From positions 1 through 51,967 of the forward strand of contig CAMNFS010000008.1 of NCBI GenBank assembly GCA_946537255.1: a DNA stretch of 51,967 bases, written 5' to 3'. Shown here piece by piece: positions 40,121-49,092 of this stretch. The stretch comes from an uncultured Erysipelotrichaceae bacterium. Its GTDB lineage: Bacteria > Bacillota_I > Bacilli_A > Erysipelotrichales > Erysipelotrichaceae. The translations under genes were made by a program, and so were the position numbers. Below the pieces are notes generated by a model. It saw nothing but the letters and a program-made list of their open reading frames with translations. It was not told the origin of the DNA and did no database searches. How positions within the stretch are numbered: position 1 is the stretch's first letter; each line of letters starts with the position of its first letter.

Positions 40121-41146
40121 TTACATCTGTTTCATATTCGGATCAAACGCATCGCGCAGACCGTCCGCGAAGAGATTGAAGCTGAGCATGAGAAGCGCAA
40201 GCACAATCACCGGAAAGGCGATCTGATACGGATGAATCGTAAGCGATTTGTACCCATCCGAGATCAGAGATCCAAGGCTTGCCTCAGGCGGCTGAATACC
40301 CAGACCGACAAATGACAGGAACGCCTCGGTGAAGATCGCGTTTGGAATGGAGAACATCGCCATGATGACCAGCTGACCGAAGATATTCGGCATGATGTCC
40401 TTGAAGATGATCGCGAAGTCACGGGCACCGAGCGTCTTGGAAGCCAGAATATATTCACTTTCCTTGAGCTTGAGCACTTCCGCCCGGGCAATTCTCGACA
40501 TGCCGATCCAGCCGGTGATCATCAGCGCGAAGATAATGGAGATAATACCGGAAGGCAGCACCATGCCAAGCAGCGTTACAACCACAAGGGTCGGAATGCC
40601 ATTGAGAATCTCCGCGATTCTCTGCATGATCATATCCACTCTTCCGCCGAAGTAACCGGATATCAGACCGTACGACATGCCGATGACAATATCAATGACG
40701 ACCGCGACAAGGGCAACAAGCAGAGAAATGCGGGTTCCCTGCCAGACACGGGTGAACATGTCACGGCCATTGTAGTCGGTACCGAACCAGTAGTTCACAT
40801 TCACTCCCTTGGAGGCATAGACATCAATCCCGCGCTCCACGCCGCCGAAAATGCCGGGGATCTTGGGCGGAAGATTCTTGTGTTCAATAATGATCGTGTC
40901 ATAGGCACGGCCGGAAATCATCGGTCCGATAATGGCCATGATCACAATAATCAGAATGATGACAAAGCCGATCAGAGCACCGCGGTTTTTGGAGAAATGG
41001 CTCCATACATCCCGCCAGTAGGAGGTTGCCTTATAGGTTCTGTCAACCAGCTTCTCCCCTTCCTGCACAAAGACAAAATCTTCCGGAGAATGATCGTCAT
41101 CCAGAACCGGAGCATGTTTTTCAAGCATTACGTCACTCATGATCAT
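40121..41146 (-). CDS. oppC: Oligopeptide ABC transporter permease OppC
   Basis: A 341-residue membrane permease. After a long N-terminal cytosolic segment the first helix is LIGFVIILIIVIMAIIGPMI. A periplasmic-type loop carries HWFGTD-like NYWFGTDYNGRDMFTRVWQG. The EAA loop that docks the ATPases reads ILASKTLGARDFAIIFKDIMPN. The ATG at 41146 overlaps the oppB stop and has AAAGGA five bases upstream; a second in-frame ATG two codons later is also possible. Confidence 0.94.
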   Translation of the reverse strand: MIMSDVMLEKHAPVLDDDHSPEDFVFVQEGEKLVDRTYKATSYWRDVWSHFSKNRGALIGFVIILIIVIMAIIGPMISGRAYDTIIIEHKNLPPKIPGIFGGVERGIDVYASKGVNVNYWFGTDYNGRDMFTRVWQGTRISLLVALVAVVIDIVIGMSYGLISGYFGGRVDMIMQRIAEILNGIPTLVVVTLLGMVLPSGIISIIFALMITGWIGMSRIARAEVLKLKESEYILASKTLGARDFAIIFKDIMPNIFGQLVIMAMFSIPNAIFTEAFLSFVGLGIQPPEASLGSLISDGYKSLTIHPYQIAFPVIVLALLMLSFNLFADGLRDAFDPNMKQM

Positions 41147-42078
41147 GCACTTCCTTTCGCAACCCGGATCCGCGGATCAATAATTCCATACAGAATATCA
41201 ACAATCAGCATCATCGCGATATACATCGCCGAATAGACAAACGCACACGCGATGACGACGTTATAGTCATTGTTCTGAATCGCCTGCACCATCAGCATGC
41301 CGATGCCGGGAATACCGAACACCTTTTCAACAACCATGGATCCGGTCAAAAGATTGACGAGAATCGGTCCCATGATCGTGATGATCGGAATCAGCGTATT
41401 TCTTAACGCATGCCTGAGGATCAGGCTGGTCTGCCTGACACCCTTTGCCTCAACGAGAAGGATGTATTCACTGTTGAGCACATCAATCATCTCCGAGCGG
41501 GTAAACCGTGAAACATTCGCGGTCGGAAACATGGCCAGCGCAATCGTAGGCAGAATAATCGAAGCGCTGACGTTCTTGGAATTGTAAAGAATCGGCGTCA
41601 GCTTCAGTACAAATCCGATGTAATACGCAAGCAGAAGCGCAAATACATAGGACGGTACGGAAACACCGACAATTGAGATAAACGAGCAGAGCGTATCGAT
41701 CCACGTGTTGTGGTTGAGCGCCGCGGCAATGCCGAGCAGCAGCCCGAGCACTGACCCCAGCAGCATCGCTCTTGCGCCGATGCGGATGGAAAGCAGAAGC
41801 GGCGCAGAGATCAGATCAGAAACAGCCTTGTTCTTGTTGAGGACATAGGAAACACCGAGATCTCCTCTCAGAACGGCTCCGAGATACTTGAAGAACCGTA
41901 CAAAGAACGGCTGATCCAGGCCGTATTTGGCATACAGAAGTGCCTTCTGTGTTTCCGTCAGTTTCTCATCATTGAATGGGCTTCCCGGCATTTTGTCCAG
42001 CATCAGAAACAGAACGAACAGGATGACAAGCAAAGTGGCAAGACTGATCAGAACACGTTTCGTAATATATTTCGACAT
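41143..42078 (-). CDS. oppB: Oligopeptide ABC transporter permease OppB
   Basis: A 311-residue permease starting MSKYITKRVLISLATLLVIL. It has a typical DMKPGSPF-like loop (LDKMPGSPFNDEKLT) and an EAA loop YILLVEAKGVRQTSLILRHA followed by LRNTLIPIIT. AAAGGGG precedes the start at 42078; a 24-codon upstream extension lies in the oppA-oppB hairpin region and is rejected. It forms the membrane channel with OppC. Confidence 0.94.
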   Translation of the reverse strand: MSKYITKRVLISLATLLVILFVLFLMLDKMPGSPFNDEKLTETQKALLYAKYGLDQPFFVRFFKYLGAVLRGDLGVSYVLNKNKAVSDLISAPLLLSIRIGARAMLLGSVLGLLLGIAAALNHNTWIDTLCSFISIVGVSVPSYVFALLLAYYIGFVLKLTPILYNSKNVSASIILPTIALAMFPTANVSRFTRSEMIDVLNSEYILLVEAKGVRQTSLILRHALRNTLIPIITIMGPILVNLLTGSMVVEKVFGIPGIGMLMVQAIQNNDYNVVIACAFVYSAMYIAMMLIVDILYGIIDPRIRVAKGSA

Positions 42079-42104
42079 ATGTTCCCCTTTCCTCTGAAAT
42101 CGGA

Positions 42105-42138
42105 ATGACAGACAGTCCCCGCAGGAACTGTCTGTCAT
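42105..42138 (-). promoter_or_regulatory. Long intercistronic stem-loop between oppA and oppB
   Basis: Perfect 12-base arms, ATGACAGACAGT and ACTGTCTGTCAT, around a ten-base C/G-rich loop. No T-run follows, so it is not a classic terminator. Stem-loops here are known in peptide-transport operons to protect oppA mRNA or reduce read-through, giving more binding protein than permease. Confidence 0.65.
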
Positions 42139-42168
42139 GTGTTCAATCAACAGCTGACTGACAAAGAA

Positions 42169-43869
42169 TTACTTCTTGTAGATGTGACGGTAGTCATCGA
42201 CAGCCGCACTGTGGAAGTTGATGTTGGAGACGTTCGGATTGATCATCATCGCGCCGCCGTTCTGATAGACCGGGATCACCGCGAAGTCTTCCGCGACAAG
42301 AACCTTTTCGGCCTCAACAAAATCAGCCCATCTCTTTGCGGAGTCCGCCGCGTCCTCACCCTGAGTAGCCTTGAGAACGAGCTCATCATACTTGGCGGAG
42401 TTGTAGCGTCCCTGGTTGTTGGAAACGTTGGTGGAAAGGAACAGATCCATATAGGTCTGCGGGTCAGCATAGTCCGGGCCCCAGCGGGTAAGACCAAGCT
42501 CATACTTCTGAGACTTCATGAGTTCCAGTCTTTCCTTCTTCGGCTTGGAGTTCAGCGTGACTTCCATACCCGGGCAGTTCTCCTTGAGCTTTGCCTGGAT
42601 GTATTCCGCAACTGCCTTGGAAGCTTCGGAATCTTCGAACATGAGCTCGAGTGTGACATCACCGCCGAGTTCCTTGACCGCAGCGTCATAGAATTCCTTT
42701 GCCTTGGCAGGATCGTACTCTGTGATCTTGCCGGCGGATTCACGGTAATCCTTGCCATCCGGGCCGGTCGCAAGCGCAACCGGAATTTCACCTTCTGCCG
42801 CGATGGAGCCATCCATCAGTACATCCTTGGCGATGGTTTCACGGTCGATCGCGTAATGAATCGCCTTGCGGAGGTTCAGGTTCTGCAGCTTATCCACTGT
42901 CATGTTCACAGGAATGTACCACAGATAGCCAGTCAGACGGTTTGTGAAGCCCGGTTCACCGGCATACTGGTCAACCTGCTCACCCTGCAGCTTGACAACA
43001 TCGATGTTTCCGGACTGGTATTCAAGCAGAGCAGACTGAGTATCCTGCTGGAAACGGAAGACGACTGTCTCAGCAGCTTCCGGATCGAGGTTGAAGTAAT
43101 CCGCGCGCTTTGTAAAGGTGTAGGAGTTGCCCTGTTCCCAGCCGGTCATGTTGTACGGACCGCAGTAGATCATGTTGTCCGGAGAAAGAGCGAACTGATC
43201 TCCCTGAGCTTCATAGAATTCCTGGTTGAGCGGGAAAAAGCTCGGGAAGGACATCAGACCAAGCAGGAAGTCGCACGGAAGCGTCAGTGTAACTTCAAGG
43301 GTCTTGTCATCAATGGCTTTGACACCGAGTTCCTCGACGGGTTTTTCACCGGCGTTGACCTCAGCGGCGTTGACACAGTGAATGGTGTCAAGAATAAACG
43401 CATACTCTGATGCGGTCTCCGGCGCGTCCAGTCTCTGCCATCCGTAGACAAAGTCCTTGGCTGTGACCGGGGTTCCGTTGGACCAGGTCGCGTCCGCGAG
43501 ATGGAATGTGTAGACAAGACCGTCTTCACTGACATCCCAGCTCTTCGCGAGTTCCGGAAGCGGTGATCCCGCAGCGTCAAGGCTTGTGAGACCGGAATAG
43601 CACATGGACTGCATGATGAAGGAGTTTCCATCGGTTGCGATGTGGTGATCCATCGTATTGAGGTCTGCATCGAACGCAACGACTACTTCGCTGCTGTTTG
43701 CGGATGCGGCAGGCGCAGCCGCTGCATCTGTTGTACCAGCGTTTTCCGCGGCAGGCGCACTTCCGGTGTCCGTGCCGGCAGCCGGCGTTCCGGCGCTGGT
43801 GCTCGTTCCGCATCCTGCCAGCATCGCGGCAGCCAGTGCAAAACTGAGCGGTTTTTTGAAATCAATCAT
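42169..43869 (-). CDS. oppA: Oligopeptide ABC transporter substrate-binding lipoprotein OppA
   Basis: A 566-residue solute-binding protein (SBP_bac_5 family). The lipoprotein signal ends AAAMLAGC with Cys20. An Ala/Ser/Thr-rich linker follows to about residue 57. The binding domain starts VVAFDADLNTMDHHIATDG and includes LAKSWDVSEDGLVYTFHL, AKDFVYGWQRL and RKAIHYAIDRETIAKDVL. It captures peptides outside the cell for the OppBC channel. The ATG at 43869 is preceded by AAAGGGGG. It is the first gene of the operon, 90 bp from oppB, with a strong hairpin between. Confidence 0.95.
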   Translation of the reverse strand: MIDFKKPLSFALAAAMLAGCGTSTSAGTPAAGTDTGSAPAAENAGTTDAAAAPAASANSSEVVVAFDADLNTMDHHIATDGNSFIMQSMCYSGLTSLDAAGSPLPELAKSWDVSEDGLVYTFHLADATWSNGTPVTAKDFVYGWQRLDAPETASEYAFILDTIHCVNAAEVNAGEKPVEELGVKAIDDKTLEVTLTLPCDFLLGLMSFPSFFPLNQEFYEAQGDQFALSPDNMIYCGPYNMTGWEQGNSYTFTKRADYFNLDPEAAETVVFRFQQDTQSALLEYQSGNIDVVKLQGEQVDQYAGEPGFTNRLTGYLWYIPVNMTVDKLQNLNLRKAIHYAIDRETIAKDVLMDGSIAAEGEIPVALATGPDGKDYRESAGKITEYDPAKAKEFYDAAVKELGGDVTLELMFEDSEASKAVAEYIQAKLKENCPGMEVTLNSKPKKERLELMKSQKYELGLTRWGPDYADPQTYMDLFLSTNVSNNQGRYNSAKYDELVLKATQGEDAADSAKRWADFVEAEKVLVAEDFAVIPVYQNGGAMMINPNVSNINFHSAAVDDYRHIYKK

Positions 43870-43901
43870 GTATATTTCCCCCTTTCTGAAAATATACACC
43901 T

Positions 43902-43930
43902 ATTTTAGCGAATGGCTTTTACATGAGCAA
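43902..43930 (-). promoter_or_regulatory. Likely promoter of the opp operon
   Basis: Minus-strand TTGCTC (43930-43925), 17-base spacer, TAAAAT (43907-43902), about 33 bases before the oppA start. The -35 is weak. Confidence 0.45.
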
Positions 43931-44052
43931 GCAAATTCCCATCATTTTCTGCAAAAACTTTCAAAGCACACCTTTTATTTTCATTGTTTCTTTCACTCTC
44001 GTCATTCCCCTTCTGAGCCAAAAAAGGAATGAATCAGAAGACTCGCTTCTGC

Positions 44053-44083
44053 GAAAAATAAAAATGCCTCACACAGGTGAGGC
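44053..44083 (-). terminator. Rho-independent terminator after ppaC
   Basis: Minus-strand GCCTCAC-CTGT-GTGAGGC followed by ATTTTTATTTTT; seven-pair perfect stem. Confidence 0.9.
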
Positions 44084-44117
44084 GGGCAAATCCATGATTC
44101 AGATTTCAATGAAACGA

Positions 44118-45752
44118 TCAGATATTCTTGATTACTTCGGAAAGCTTTGGCATCATCTGCTGTTTTCTGGAAATAATATCCGGATCAAAGCCGCTGTGAT
44201 CGTCGAATCTGGTCTGGATCAAATCGCTGATCACATAGGACAGCGGCCCATAGAAGACAAACAGAGAACCGTTGCCCATGACATCTGTAAACAGCATGAC
44301 CAGAAGATCGAGCTTGCGGGCTGCCTGCTCTTTTTCGACCGTCTTCTTGAATTCCGGCAGAATCATCTGCACTTCTTCCATACGGCTGTAATTGGTCTGA
44401 CCGATCGCGAAGGTGTAGCCTTCCACCTGATAGTTCTTGAGGTCGCGGTTGAGAATATCCTCCATCGAGGAGTCCTTCAGCGACACGGATGCCCCGAGCA
44501 TTTCTCTTGCATAGGCGTCAATATCTTCGATCCCGGCCCGTTCCGCGAGCCATTTTGCGGCAAGACGGTCCATGTCCGTCGTCGTGGCGCTGCGGAAATT
44601 CAGGGTGTCACTGAGAATCGCGGACAGAAGCAGACCGCTCATGTCCGGATCCGGCAGAAGGCCGTTTTCCTGATAGAGATTGGAAATGATCGTGCAGGTG
44701 CATCCGCACTTCACATTCCGGTACATGATCGGAAGACTGGTTGTGATACCGCCGATGTGGTGATGGTCGATGATTGCGACAATCTCAGCCTCATTAATAT
44801 GAGCCGCGCTCTGATTGACCGCGGAATGATCCACCAGAACAAACTTCCGGCGCGGGTAGTTCATGGTATGATAGCGGGCAATCGCGCCGACAATCCGATC
44901 ATTCTCATCCAGAACCGGATACGATCTGACACGGCTCTTGGTCATCTTCTGAGCGACATCATCGATATACTCATTATCCCGGAAAAACATCGGTTCTCTG
45001 GTCATGATGTTTTCCACGCTGTAGGATTCGGAAATGACACGGGCGGTATGCATCGTATCCTCACTGCATTCCACCAGCGCACATCCATGCGCTTCGGCAG
45101 CCTGTATGACCTCCTGATCCGCCTTTACGCCGCAGGTCAGTATGATTCCGGCCGCTCCTTTTTCAATCAGCAGAAGATGCTTGTCCCTGCCGGTGGAAAG
45201 AAGCACGATAGCGCCCTTTACATCATATGGAGCGCTTTCGATATCATCCACGGTCACAATCCGGATCGTTCCGTTGAAGTCAAACTCGGAGGGTGTGACT
45301 ACGATGTTTCCGCCGATGGTTTTGGCAATATTGGCAAGGCTTGCAGTAGCCAGCAGAGAGCTGAGATCTCCGTCCGGCTGAAGTCTTACATAGGAAAGAT
45401 TGGTGGTGGTGCAGATCCCGCAGAGTTTTTCATTTTCATCCACAACAAAAATGGAGCGGTTCTGCGTTCTCAGCATTTCATGCCAGGCATGGTGGACGGT
45501 TTCATTTTTCGACATCAGAAGCGGCGGATCAATATCAATATCCCGGATCATCGTCCTGGCATCTGTCAGTAAAAGCGGATTCTCCTGATGAAACCGCTTG
45601 AGAATGAATTTTGTTTCCTCATTCAGGGGTCCCTGCCGACAGGGAACCGCCTTCTTTCCGCAGCGGGTCAGAAGATCAGAGTAAGTGATCGCCGAACAGA
45701 TACTGTCAGAATCCGGATGCCGGTGGCCGGTCACATAGATTGTCTCATTCAT
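44118..45752 (-). CDS. ppaC: Manganese-dependent inorganic pyrophosphatase with CBS domains
   Basis: Family II (DHH) pyrophosphatase, hydrolysing PPi to two phosphates. The N-terminal motif TGHRHPDSDSICSAI (about 8-22) carries metal-binding His/Asp residues. A regulatory insert follows: a CBS domain (about 65-125), a DRTGG-like region (about 130-240) and a second CBS domain ending MTKSRVRSYPVLDENDRIVG. The catalytic part resumes with VDHS, IIDHHHIGG and SDTLNFRSATTT. At 544 residues it is the CBS-PPase form regulated by adenine nucleotides. It is last in the patatin-dut-map run. AAAGGAAC precedes the start. Confidence 0.95.
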   Translation of the reverse strand: MNETIYVTGHRHPDSDSICSAITYSDLLTRCGKKAVPCRQGPLNEETKFILKRFHQENPLLLTDARTMIRDIDIDPPLLMSKNETVHHAWHEMLRTQNRSIFVVDENEKLCGICTTTNLSYVRLQPDGDLSSLLATASLANIAKTIGGNIVVTPSEFDFNGTIRIVTVDDIESAPYDVKGAIVLLSTGRDKHLLLIEKGAAGIILTCGVKADQEVIQAAEAHGCALVECSEDTMHTARVISESYSVENIMTREPMFFRDNEYIDDVAQKMTKSRVRSYPVLDENDRIVGAIARYHTMNYPRRKFVLVDHSAVNQSAAHINEAEIVAIIDHHHIGGITTSLPIMYRNVKCGCTCTIISNLYQENGLLPDPDMSGLLLSAILSDTLNFRSATTTDMDRLAAKWLAERAGIEDIDAYAREMLGASVSLKDSSMEDILNRDLKNYQVEGYTFAIGQTNYSRMEEVQMILPEFKKTVEKEQAARKLDLLVMLFTDVMGNGSLFVFYGPLSYVISDLIQTRFDDHSGFDPDIISRKQQMMPKLSEVIKNI

Positions 45753-45782
45753 AGCGTTCCTTTCTCGAGCGGTGCTCTTGTC

Positions 45783-46208
45783 TCACTGGATGTCGGAAAA
45801 CACATTCCAGCGGATTTCCATATCATGCGGTATTGCTTCTTTCAAAAGACAGACCGCAGTGCATTCATATCCTTCCGGTACCGCAAAGGCAGTCCGGATC
45901 CGGATCGATGAGGGACTGGCGAAAAACTGTGTCAGACGAAAATGCAGGACAAGATCCTCTTTCATGTCCTGAGCGGCCTGATGCATGCGGCCAAGCGCCG
46001 CGCAGGCGTCAAGATGCGATGGCCAGTCTTTCTCCCTCGCAAAGACAAGCACTGCTTCCGCTTCCTCCGCCTTTTCACCAATAAGCTGACAAAGTTCAGA
46101 AATCATGCCGGCATTTTCCACAAACACGAAAAACCATCCGGGATCCTCAGCAAATGAAGCGCCCTCCACCGCGGCATGTTCCATCTGGTATTTCAGTTCC
46201 TGATTCAT
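45783..46208 (-). CDS. Hypothetical protein, 141 residues
   Basis: I do not recognise this protein. It is cytosolic by appearance, with no signal or membrane helix, and rich in Glu and Ala. It shows GWFFVFVENAGMISELCQLI and, near the end, FAVPEGYECTAVCLLKEAIP. It lies 25 bp after map and 30 bp before ppaC in a close run, which supports it being real. No good ribosome binding site is seen before the ATG at 46208. Confidence 0.6.
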   Translation of the reverse strand: MNQELKYQMEHAAVEGASFAEDPGWFFVFVENAGMISELCQLIGEKAEEAEAVLVFAREKDWPSHLDACAALGRMHQAAQDMKEDLVLHFRLTQFFASPSSIRIRTAFAVPEGYECTAVCLLKEAIPHDMEIRWNVFSDIQ

Positions 46209-46233
46209 ATCATCATCAATTCATGCACAATCA

Positions 46234-47094
46234 TCAGTAAGTCAGTATTTCATTGCCGGTTTCCGTGATCAGAATCGTGTGTTCCCACTGCGCACTGTCA
46301 CTGCCGTCCTTGGTATAAATGGTCCAGCCGTTGTACGGGTCAATCACAACCCCGGCCCTTCCTTCGTTGATCATCGGCTCCACGGTGATCACCATTCCCG
46401 GCACCAGCAGCATCCCGGTTCCGGCCTTGGCTTCGTGAGCCACAAACGGATCCTCATGAAACTCAATCCCGACTCCGTGTCCGCCAAGTTCCCGGACTAC
46501 CGAATAGCCGCGGGAATGCGCATATTTGGCAACCGCGGCGCCGATATCACCGACGGTATTCCATGGCTGAGCCGCGGCAATGCCGATTTCCAGGCATCGT
46601 CTGGTTTCCTCCACCAGCTTCCTGCGGCGCTCACTCACCTTGCCGATCATGAACATTCTCGAGGCATCCCCGTAATAGCCGTGAAAGATCGTTGTAGCGT
46701 CAACGTTGATGATATCTCCTTCATGAAGCTTCCGGTGTCTTGCCGGTATGCCATGGCAGACTTCATTATTGATACTGGTGCAGACCGACTTCGGGTAGCC
46801 CTCAAAATGGTATGGCGCGCATACCGCTCCGGCTGAGGCGGTCACCTCCCGCACAATGTCATCGATTTCCTGCGTTGTCATGCCCGCATGGATTTTTTCA
46901 CTGACCGCGTCCAGAACAGCCGTATTGATTTTCGAAGCCTCTCGGATCCCTTCAATCTGGCTGGGGCGCTTGATGAGATTGAGATCAGGCAGATGCTTCC
47001 CCTTTTTTCTCATCTGCTCCATCTTTTCCAGAATGTGTTCCGGAACAGGCTCGCTTTCAAAATAACTGTACTTGGTCTCTTCTTCCTTTGTCAT
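46234..47094 (-). CDS. map: Methionine aminopeptidase, type I
   Basis: Removes the initiator methionine from new proteins. The 286-residue protein has the pita-bread metallo-aminopeptidase residues: His in EVCHGIPA, Asp in INVDATTIFHGYYGDASRMF (both metal aspartates), His in ELGGHGVGIEFHEDP, Glu in VITVEPM and Glu in AQWEHTILIT. It has an N-terminal extension of about 40 residues before LIKRPSQIEGIREAS, containing a basic KKGKHLPDLN stretch, as in some Bacillota forms. It begins 18 bp after dut. Confidence 0.95.
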   Translation of the reverse strand: MTKEEETKYSYFESEPVPEHILEKMEQMRKKGKHLPDLNLIKRPSQIEGIREASKINTAVLDAVSEKIHAGMTTQEIDDIVREVTASAGAVCAPYHFEGYPKSVCTSINNEVCHGIPARHRKLHEGDIINVDATTIFHGYYGDASRMFMIGKVSERRRKLVEETRRCLEIGIAAAQPWNTVGDIGAAVAKYAHSRGYSVVRELGGHGVGIEFHEDPFVAHEAKAGTGMLLVPGMVITVEPMINEGRAGVVIDPYNGWTIYTKDGSDSAQWEHTILITETGNEILTY

Positions 47095-47112
47095 AAATCA
47101 TTCGCTTTCTAA

Positions 47113-47625
47113 TTACTGGCCGGTACTTCCAAAACCGCCGGTGCGCACACCGTCGCTGCTGTCATCCTCTGTGATGCCGAAGGGAAGAAAGATTCCCTGC
47201 ACCATTCCCGTTCCGGCTGAAATGGAAACGGTCTTCCCCTGGCGGCTGTCATTGGTGAGCTTGCAGAAAATATGGCCTTCGTTGTCAGCGGCATAGTAGT
47301 CGCTGTCGATCACACCAACGGTATTATTCAGCTGAAGCCGGTACTTGAAGCCAAGTCCGCTCCGCGGAAACAGCAGCAGCACATAATCCGGATTCATTCT
47401 AACACGAATGCCAGTCGGTACGAGTACCTCGCACCCTGGCTTGATCACAAGATCATACGGCGCGGTAAAATCATAGCCGGCACTTCCTGAGGTAGCCCGG
47501 CGCGGAAGATGGATCTGTTCATATATGGCCCGGATCTCTTCTTCCCCAAGATCATCGCGTATGGATCTTACGTCAGAGACAAACTGATTCAGACTCACCT
47601 TTTCAAACGCTGCGATACGGTTCAT
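47113..47625 (-). CDS. dut: dUTP diphosphatase
   Basis: Trimeric dUTPase, 170 residues, hydrolysing dUTP to dUMP and PPi. It shows ATSGSAGYDFTAPYD (motif 1, catalytic Asp), FPRSGLGFKYRLQLNNTVGV (motifs 2 and 3), VIDSDYYAADNEGHIFCKL and the C-terminal P-loop-like GVRTGGFGSTGQ (motif 5). An N-terminal extension of about 40 residues before the core is somewhat long. AAGGGAG precedes the ATG. The patatin stop lies one base from the start. Confidence 0.93.
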   Translation of the reverse strand: MNRIAAFEKVSLNQFVSDVRSIRDDLGEEEIRAIYEQIHLPRRATSGSAGYDFTAPYDLVIKPGCEVLVPTGIRVRMNPDYVLLLFPRSGLGFKYRLQLNNTVGVIDSDYYAADNEGHIFCKLTNDSRQGKTVSISAGTGMVQGIFLPFGITEDDSSDGVRTGGFGSTGQ

Positions 47626-47626
47626 G

Positions 47627-48919
47627 TCATTCTCCCTTCAGTTCATTCATCAGCGCCCTTACAAACAGAGCAGCCGCCTTCTCAAACGGATAGACCGTGA
47701 GCCATACCCCTTCCGCAAGGAACAGATGATCCGGGTAGAAAAGCTGATGAACCATTTTGGAAATCACGCCCTTGGAATCAAGGGTGGAGGTATAGGCAAG
47801 AATTTTCTCAGCGGTAATCGCGGCCGGATAGTATTCATAACCTTCCTCCATGCAGGGAGCGAATTCCGCCAGAATCGTATTTCTCGCTTCCCGGAAGGTC
47901 CATACCCGCTCCACTTCACATCCGCACATGTTCATCAGATAATCCATGAATCCAAAGAACATCCGCCTGTCATCCACAACCTTCTGATGCTGGATGGACG
48001 CGATCCGGTCGGTAATGATCTGGGAGGATCTCAGCCGGGCGGTGATTTCTGTTGCCCGCTGGATTCTTCCCTCAAGAATCATGATGTCCCGCATGAATCC
48101 ATGCCACCAGGAGGGAAGATCCGCCATTCTCGCAAAGGTGTACCGCACGCCGTCAAATATTCCAAATGCCTTCATGGCATCGTAATAACCAAGAGATTCC
48201 AGCCGGTTGATTGTTTTCCGGTCAAACGACAGGAAGGAGCCTGTTTCAACCTGAGGAAAGATATAGGTAATGCCGGTACGGTTGAAAAAATTGGGATGAC
48301 GGGGATTGCCGGAAAGATCGATGGCCACAATCTCATCCGCGCCCATCTGCAGAGCTTCATCAATCGGAAGATTGTCATAATACCCTCCGTCAATGAAGTT
48401 CCCCTCTTCAAAATGATGGACCGGAAACGCCGGATAGGCACTGGCAGACGCGATCAGCCAGTCCACGCCATGATCTCTCATCATCTCCTTGTTCACATAG
48501 ACCGGCTCGCGGTTATGCGCACGGCAGGTCACCAGTCCGAAGTCCACTTCCGAGCGGAAAAAGGTCTCCGGATTATAGAGAGACGCAATATAGTTTTTCA
48601 TCGGGCTGATATCAATCCCGCGGTCCAGGATGAAATCACGGAAAAAAGGAAACAGACTGCTGCGCTCAGAGAACATGTCATTGAGATCCATATCAACGGA
48701 AAAGGCACCGTTGACGATCTGTTCCTGGGTCAGATTGTGCCACAGAGAATCCATGACACGGTAATCCTTCTGAACCACCAGTGCCGCGTTCAAAGCGCCG
48801 ATACTGGTTCCGGTAACGAGATTCCAGTCGTCTCTGCCAAGTCTGCGCATGGCATGAATCACTCCGTTCTGATAGCTTCCGCGGGTTCCGCCGCCGGAAA
48901 GCACTAATGCTTTTTTCAT
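47627..48919 (-). CDS. Patatin-like phospholipase
   Basis: A 430-residue lipid acyl hydrolase with a Ser-Asp dyad. The oxyanion loop is SGGGTRGSYQNGV (about 8-20), the nucleophile elbow GTSIGALNAAL with Ser in GTSIG, and the catalytic Asp in FIDGGYYDNLP. A C-terminal region of about 200 residues without clear family features follows, containing SSWWHGF-like DLPSWWHGFMRDIM. It is first in the patatin-dut-map-unknown-ppaC run. A purine-rich AGGAGGAG lies rather far (13 or more bases) from the ATG. Cytosolic; the natural substrate is unknown. Confidence 0.9.
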   Translation of the reverse strand: MKKALVLSGGGTRGSYQNGVIHAMRRLGRDDWNLVTGTSIGALNAALVVQKDYRVMDSLWHNLTQEQIVNGAFSVDMDLNDMFSERSSLFPFFRDFILDRGIDISPMKNYIASLYNPETFFRSEVDFGLVTCRAHNREPVYVNKEMMRDHGVDWLIASASAYPAFPVHHFEEGNFIDGGYYDNLPIDEALQMGADEIVAIDLSGNPRHPNFFNRTGITYIFPQVETGSFLSFDRKTINRLESLGYYDAMKAFGIFDGVRYTFARMADLPSWWHGFMRDIMILEGRIQRATEITARLRSSQIITDRIASIQHQKVVDDRRMFFGFMDYLMNMCGCEVERVWTFREARNTILAEFAPCMEEGYEYYPAAITAEKILAYTSTLDSKGVISKMVHQLFYPDHLFLAEGVWLTVYPFEKAAALFVRALMNELKGE

Positions 48920-49038
48920 AAGACCAACGCTTCTCCTCCTGCGGGGTTTATTTTATCACCTTTCATTGGGAAGACTCTTCCTTCTGCAGGAATGAGACTG
49001 ATGAATGCTGTTTCCCGCGGCTTCCATCTTTTACTGTT

Positions 49039-49067
49039 TTGTGTATCCGTAAGCAAAGAGATATAAT
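49039..49067 (+). promoter_or_regulatory. Promoter of ddl
   Basis: TTGTGT (49039-49044), 17-base spacer, TATAAT (49062-49067), 26 bases before the start. Confidence 0.65.
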
Positions 49068-49092
49068 AAATCAGATCGGAGGCAGGACTAGT

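Noticed and set aside
43923-45572. Long plus-strand open frame opposite ppaC
   Set aside because: It is the complement of an intact CBS-pyrophosphatase and has no protein family signal.
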